Below, one piece after another: positions 63,135-64,000 of a DNA stretch of 64,000 bases; positions within the stretch are counted from its first letter, which is position 1; each line of letters starts with the position of its first letter. The DNA comes from Leptolyngbyaceae cyanobacterium (lineage in GTDB: Bacteria > Cyanobacteriota > Cyanobacteriia > Cyanobacteriales > Aerosakkonemataceae). The stretch covers positions 1 to 64,000 of the forward strand of contig DATNQN010000055.1 of assembly GCA_036703985.1 (NCBI GenBank), given 5' to 3'. A model generated the notes under the pieces. That model saw nothing but the letters and a program-made list of their open reading frames with translations. It did no database searches and was not told where the DNA came from. Both the position numbers and the translations under genes were made by a program.

Positions 63135-63530
63135 TTAAACCCGACGGCGTTTTGGTGGGCGGCAGCCGTTATGGGGAATCGGTGTAATATCCCGAATCAA
63201 TGTAATTTCTAATCCGGCACCCTGAAGAGCTCTAATGGCGGTTTCGCGGCCAGCGCCCGGGCCGCTCACCATGACTTCTATTTGTCGCATTCCTTGTTCG
63301 ATCGCTCGGCGAGCAGCACCTTCGGCAGCTGTTTGGGCTGCAAAAGGCGTTCCTTTTTTAGCTCCTTTGAAGCCACTGGAACCCGCTGATGCCCAGGAGA
63401 TCACATCTCCATTCTGATCGCTGACTGTAACGATCGTGTTATTGAATGTTGACTGGATATAAGCTATCCCATTAGGCACATTCCGCTTTTGCTTCTTGGT
63501 ACCGGGCTTTCTAGTTGTTTGTCGTGCCAT
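63135..63530 (-). CDS. rpsK: 30S ribosomal protein S11
   Basis: 131 residues with [47 protein letters not shown] and [18 protein letters not shown]. It lies between rpsM and rpoA; 203 bp separate it from rpoA, so rpoA may have an additional promoter. Confidence 0.97.
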   Translation of the reverse strand: MARQTTRKPGTKKQKRNVPNGIAYIQSTFNNTIVTVSDQNGDVISWASAGSSGFKGAKKGTPFAAQTAAEGAARRAIEQGMRQIEVMVSGPGAGRETAIRALQGAGLEITLIRDITPIPHNGCRPPKRRRV

Positions 63531-63620
63531 ACTTCGGTTAATAAGCTTGAGTTTTAACTTGCTGGTAGATAGATAGTATTCAAAGGCTTAGTAACTTTAC
63601 TTGCATCTCAATGCAAAACA

Positions 63621-64000
63621 TTACTTCTTAGCCGGTGCTTTCTTCTTACCTGCCACGGTTTGCCTTCTACCACGACGGGTTCTGGCATTAGTACGGGTTC
63701 TCTGACCGCGCACGGGCAGCCCCTGACGATGACGACGACCCCGATAAGTACCAATATCAACCAGGCGCTTGATGTTCATCGCCTCTAAACGTCTGAGATC
63801 CCCTTCTACTTGATAGTTGGCCTCTACAGTGGCTCGTAAAGACGCAACTTCAGCATCCGTCAGGTCTCTAACGCGAGTATCTGGATTAATACTAGTAGCA
63901 GCTAAAATTTCTTTAGACCGCGATAATCCGATTCCGTAAATGTAAGTCAGACCAATTTCGACGCGCTTATCGCGCGGAAGGTCTACCCCGGCAATCCTTG
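63621..64000 (-). CDS. rpsM: 30S ribosomal protein S13 (first codons outside the window)
   Basis: The minus-strand frame from the window edge reads [34 protein letters not shown], then [20 protein letters not shown] and the C-terminal [29 protein letters not shown], ending at the TAA (63621-63623). Only the initiator Met and part of the second codon are missing. Together with rpsK and rpoA this is the usual alpha-operon order. Confidence 0.95.
   Translation of the reverse strand, partial: RIAGVDLPRDKRVEIGLTYIYGIGLSRSKEILAATSINPDTRVRDLTDAEVASLRATVEANYQVEGDLRRLEAMNIKRLVDIGTYRGRRHRQGLPVRGQRTRTNARTRRGRRQTVAGKKKAPAKK

Overview
The window comes from a cyanobacterium, most likely a filamentous non-heterocystous one of the Oscillatoria/Microcoleus type. 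The reasons are the frequent HIP1 octamer GCGATCGC, cyanobacterium-typical gene families (LabA-like NYN protein, Ycf66-like protein, DUF2256, DUF2470, recO next to deoC, secG next to gpmI) and intergenic regions full of short tandem and palindromic repeats. The lineage is an inference from gene content; no rRNA gene is present.

Layout. 1-4.5 kb: the tail of a repeat protein, a CHASE2-Ser/Thr kinase, a 1.2 kb gene-free stretch and a LabA-like gene. 4.8-9.4 kb: leuA with a clear terminator, a DUF104/PIN toxin-antitoxin pair whose toxin is split by a 95-bp MITE, and two coiled-coil genes. 9.4-19 kb: small membrane and secreted proteins, a GNAT acetyltransferase, recQ, a large PAS-GAF-GGDEF-EAL protein, pheS, an IS605/IS1341-type TnpB element inserted just upstream of pheS, and surE. 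19-25 kb: a four-helix-bundle gene, a probable dgcA/dgcN pair for D-glutamate use, PD-(D/E)XK/Rpn-type nuclease genes and nested palindromic repeats. 25-31 kb: a NagX-like membrane acyltransferase, a Tat-exported Rieske protein, a Yip1-like and a PrsW-like protein sharing an N-terminal domain, and an MnmD-like methyltransferase. 31-44.7 kb: an HD-GYP response regulator behind a perfect CRP palindrome, then housekeeping genes (glmU, asparaginase, DUF2256, trmJ, a serine hydrolase, obgE, deoC, recO, an MFS transporter, a GT4 glycosyltransferase) and a decayed NERD-domain gene. 44.8-53 kb: an APC permease, a metalloprotease, secG, gpmI, nth, an ABC-F ATPase and an Rpn-like gene. 54-58 kb: an NtcA-type site upstream of nirB, a transaldolase-family gene, nirD and a DUF2470 gene. 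58-64 kb: the alpha-operon tail on the minus strand (rpsM, rpsK, rpoA, rplQ, truA, rplM, rpsI, rpmE, prfA).

Most genes are ordinary chromosomal housekeeping genes. The unusual content is (i) the MITE whose computed removal restores the PIN toxin gene exactly, (ii) the TnpB element that puts a Shine-Dalgarno sequence and an in-frame ATG directly before pheS, (iii) a NAD(P)H-type nirBD locus with an aldolase gene inside it, (iv) a heptamer repeat, (TCTAAAA)n-TCGAATG, that ends in the start codon of several unrelated genes, and (v) cloverleaf-like nested palindromes. No CRISPR array, tRNA, rRNA or prophage was seen. I did not find a clear new multi-gene defence or biosynthetic system.
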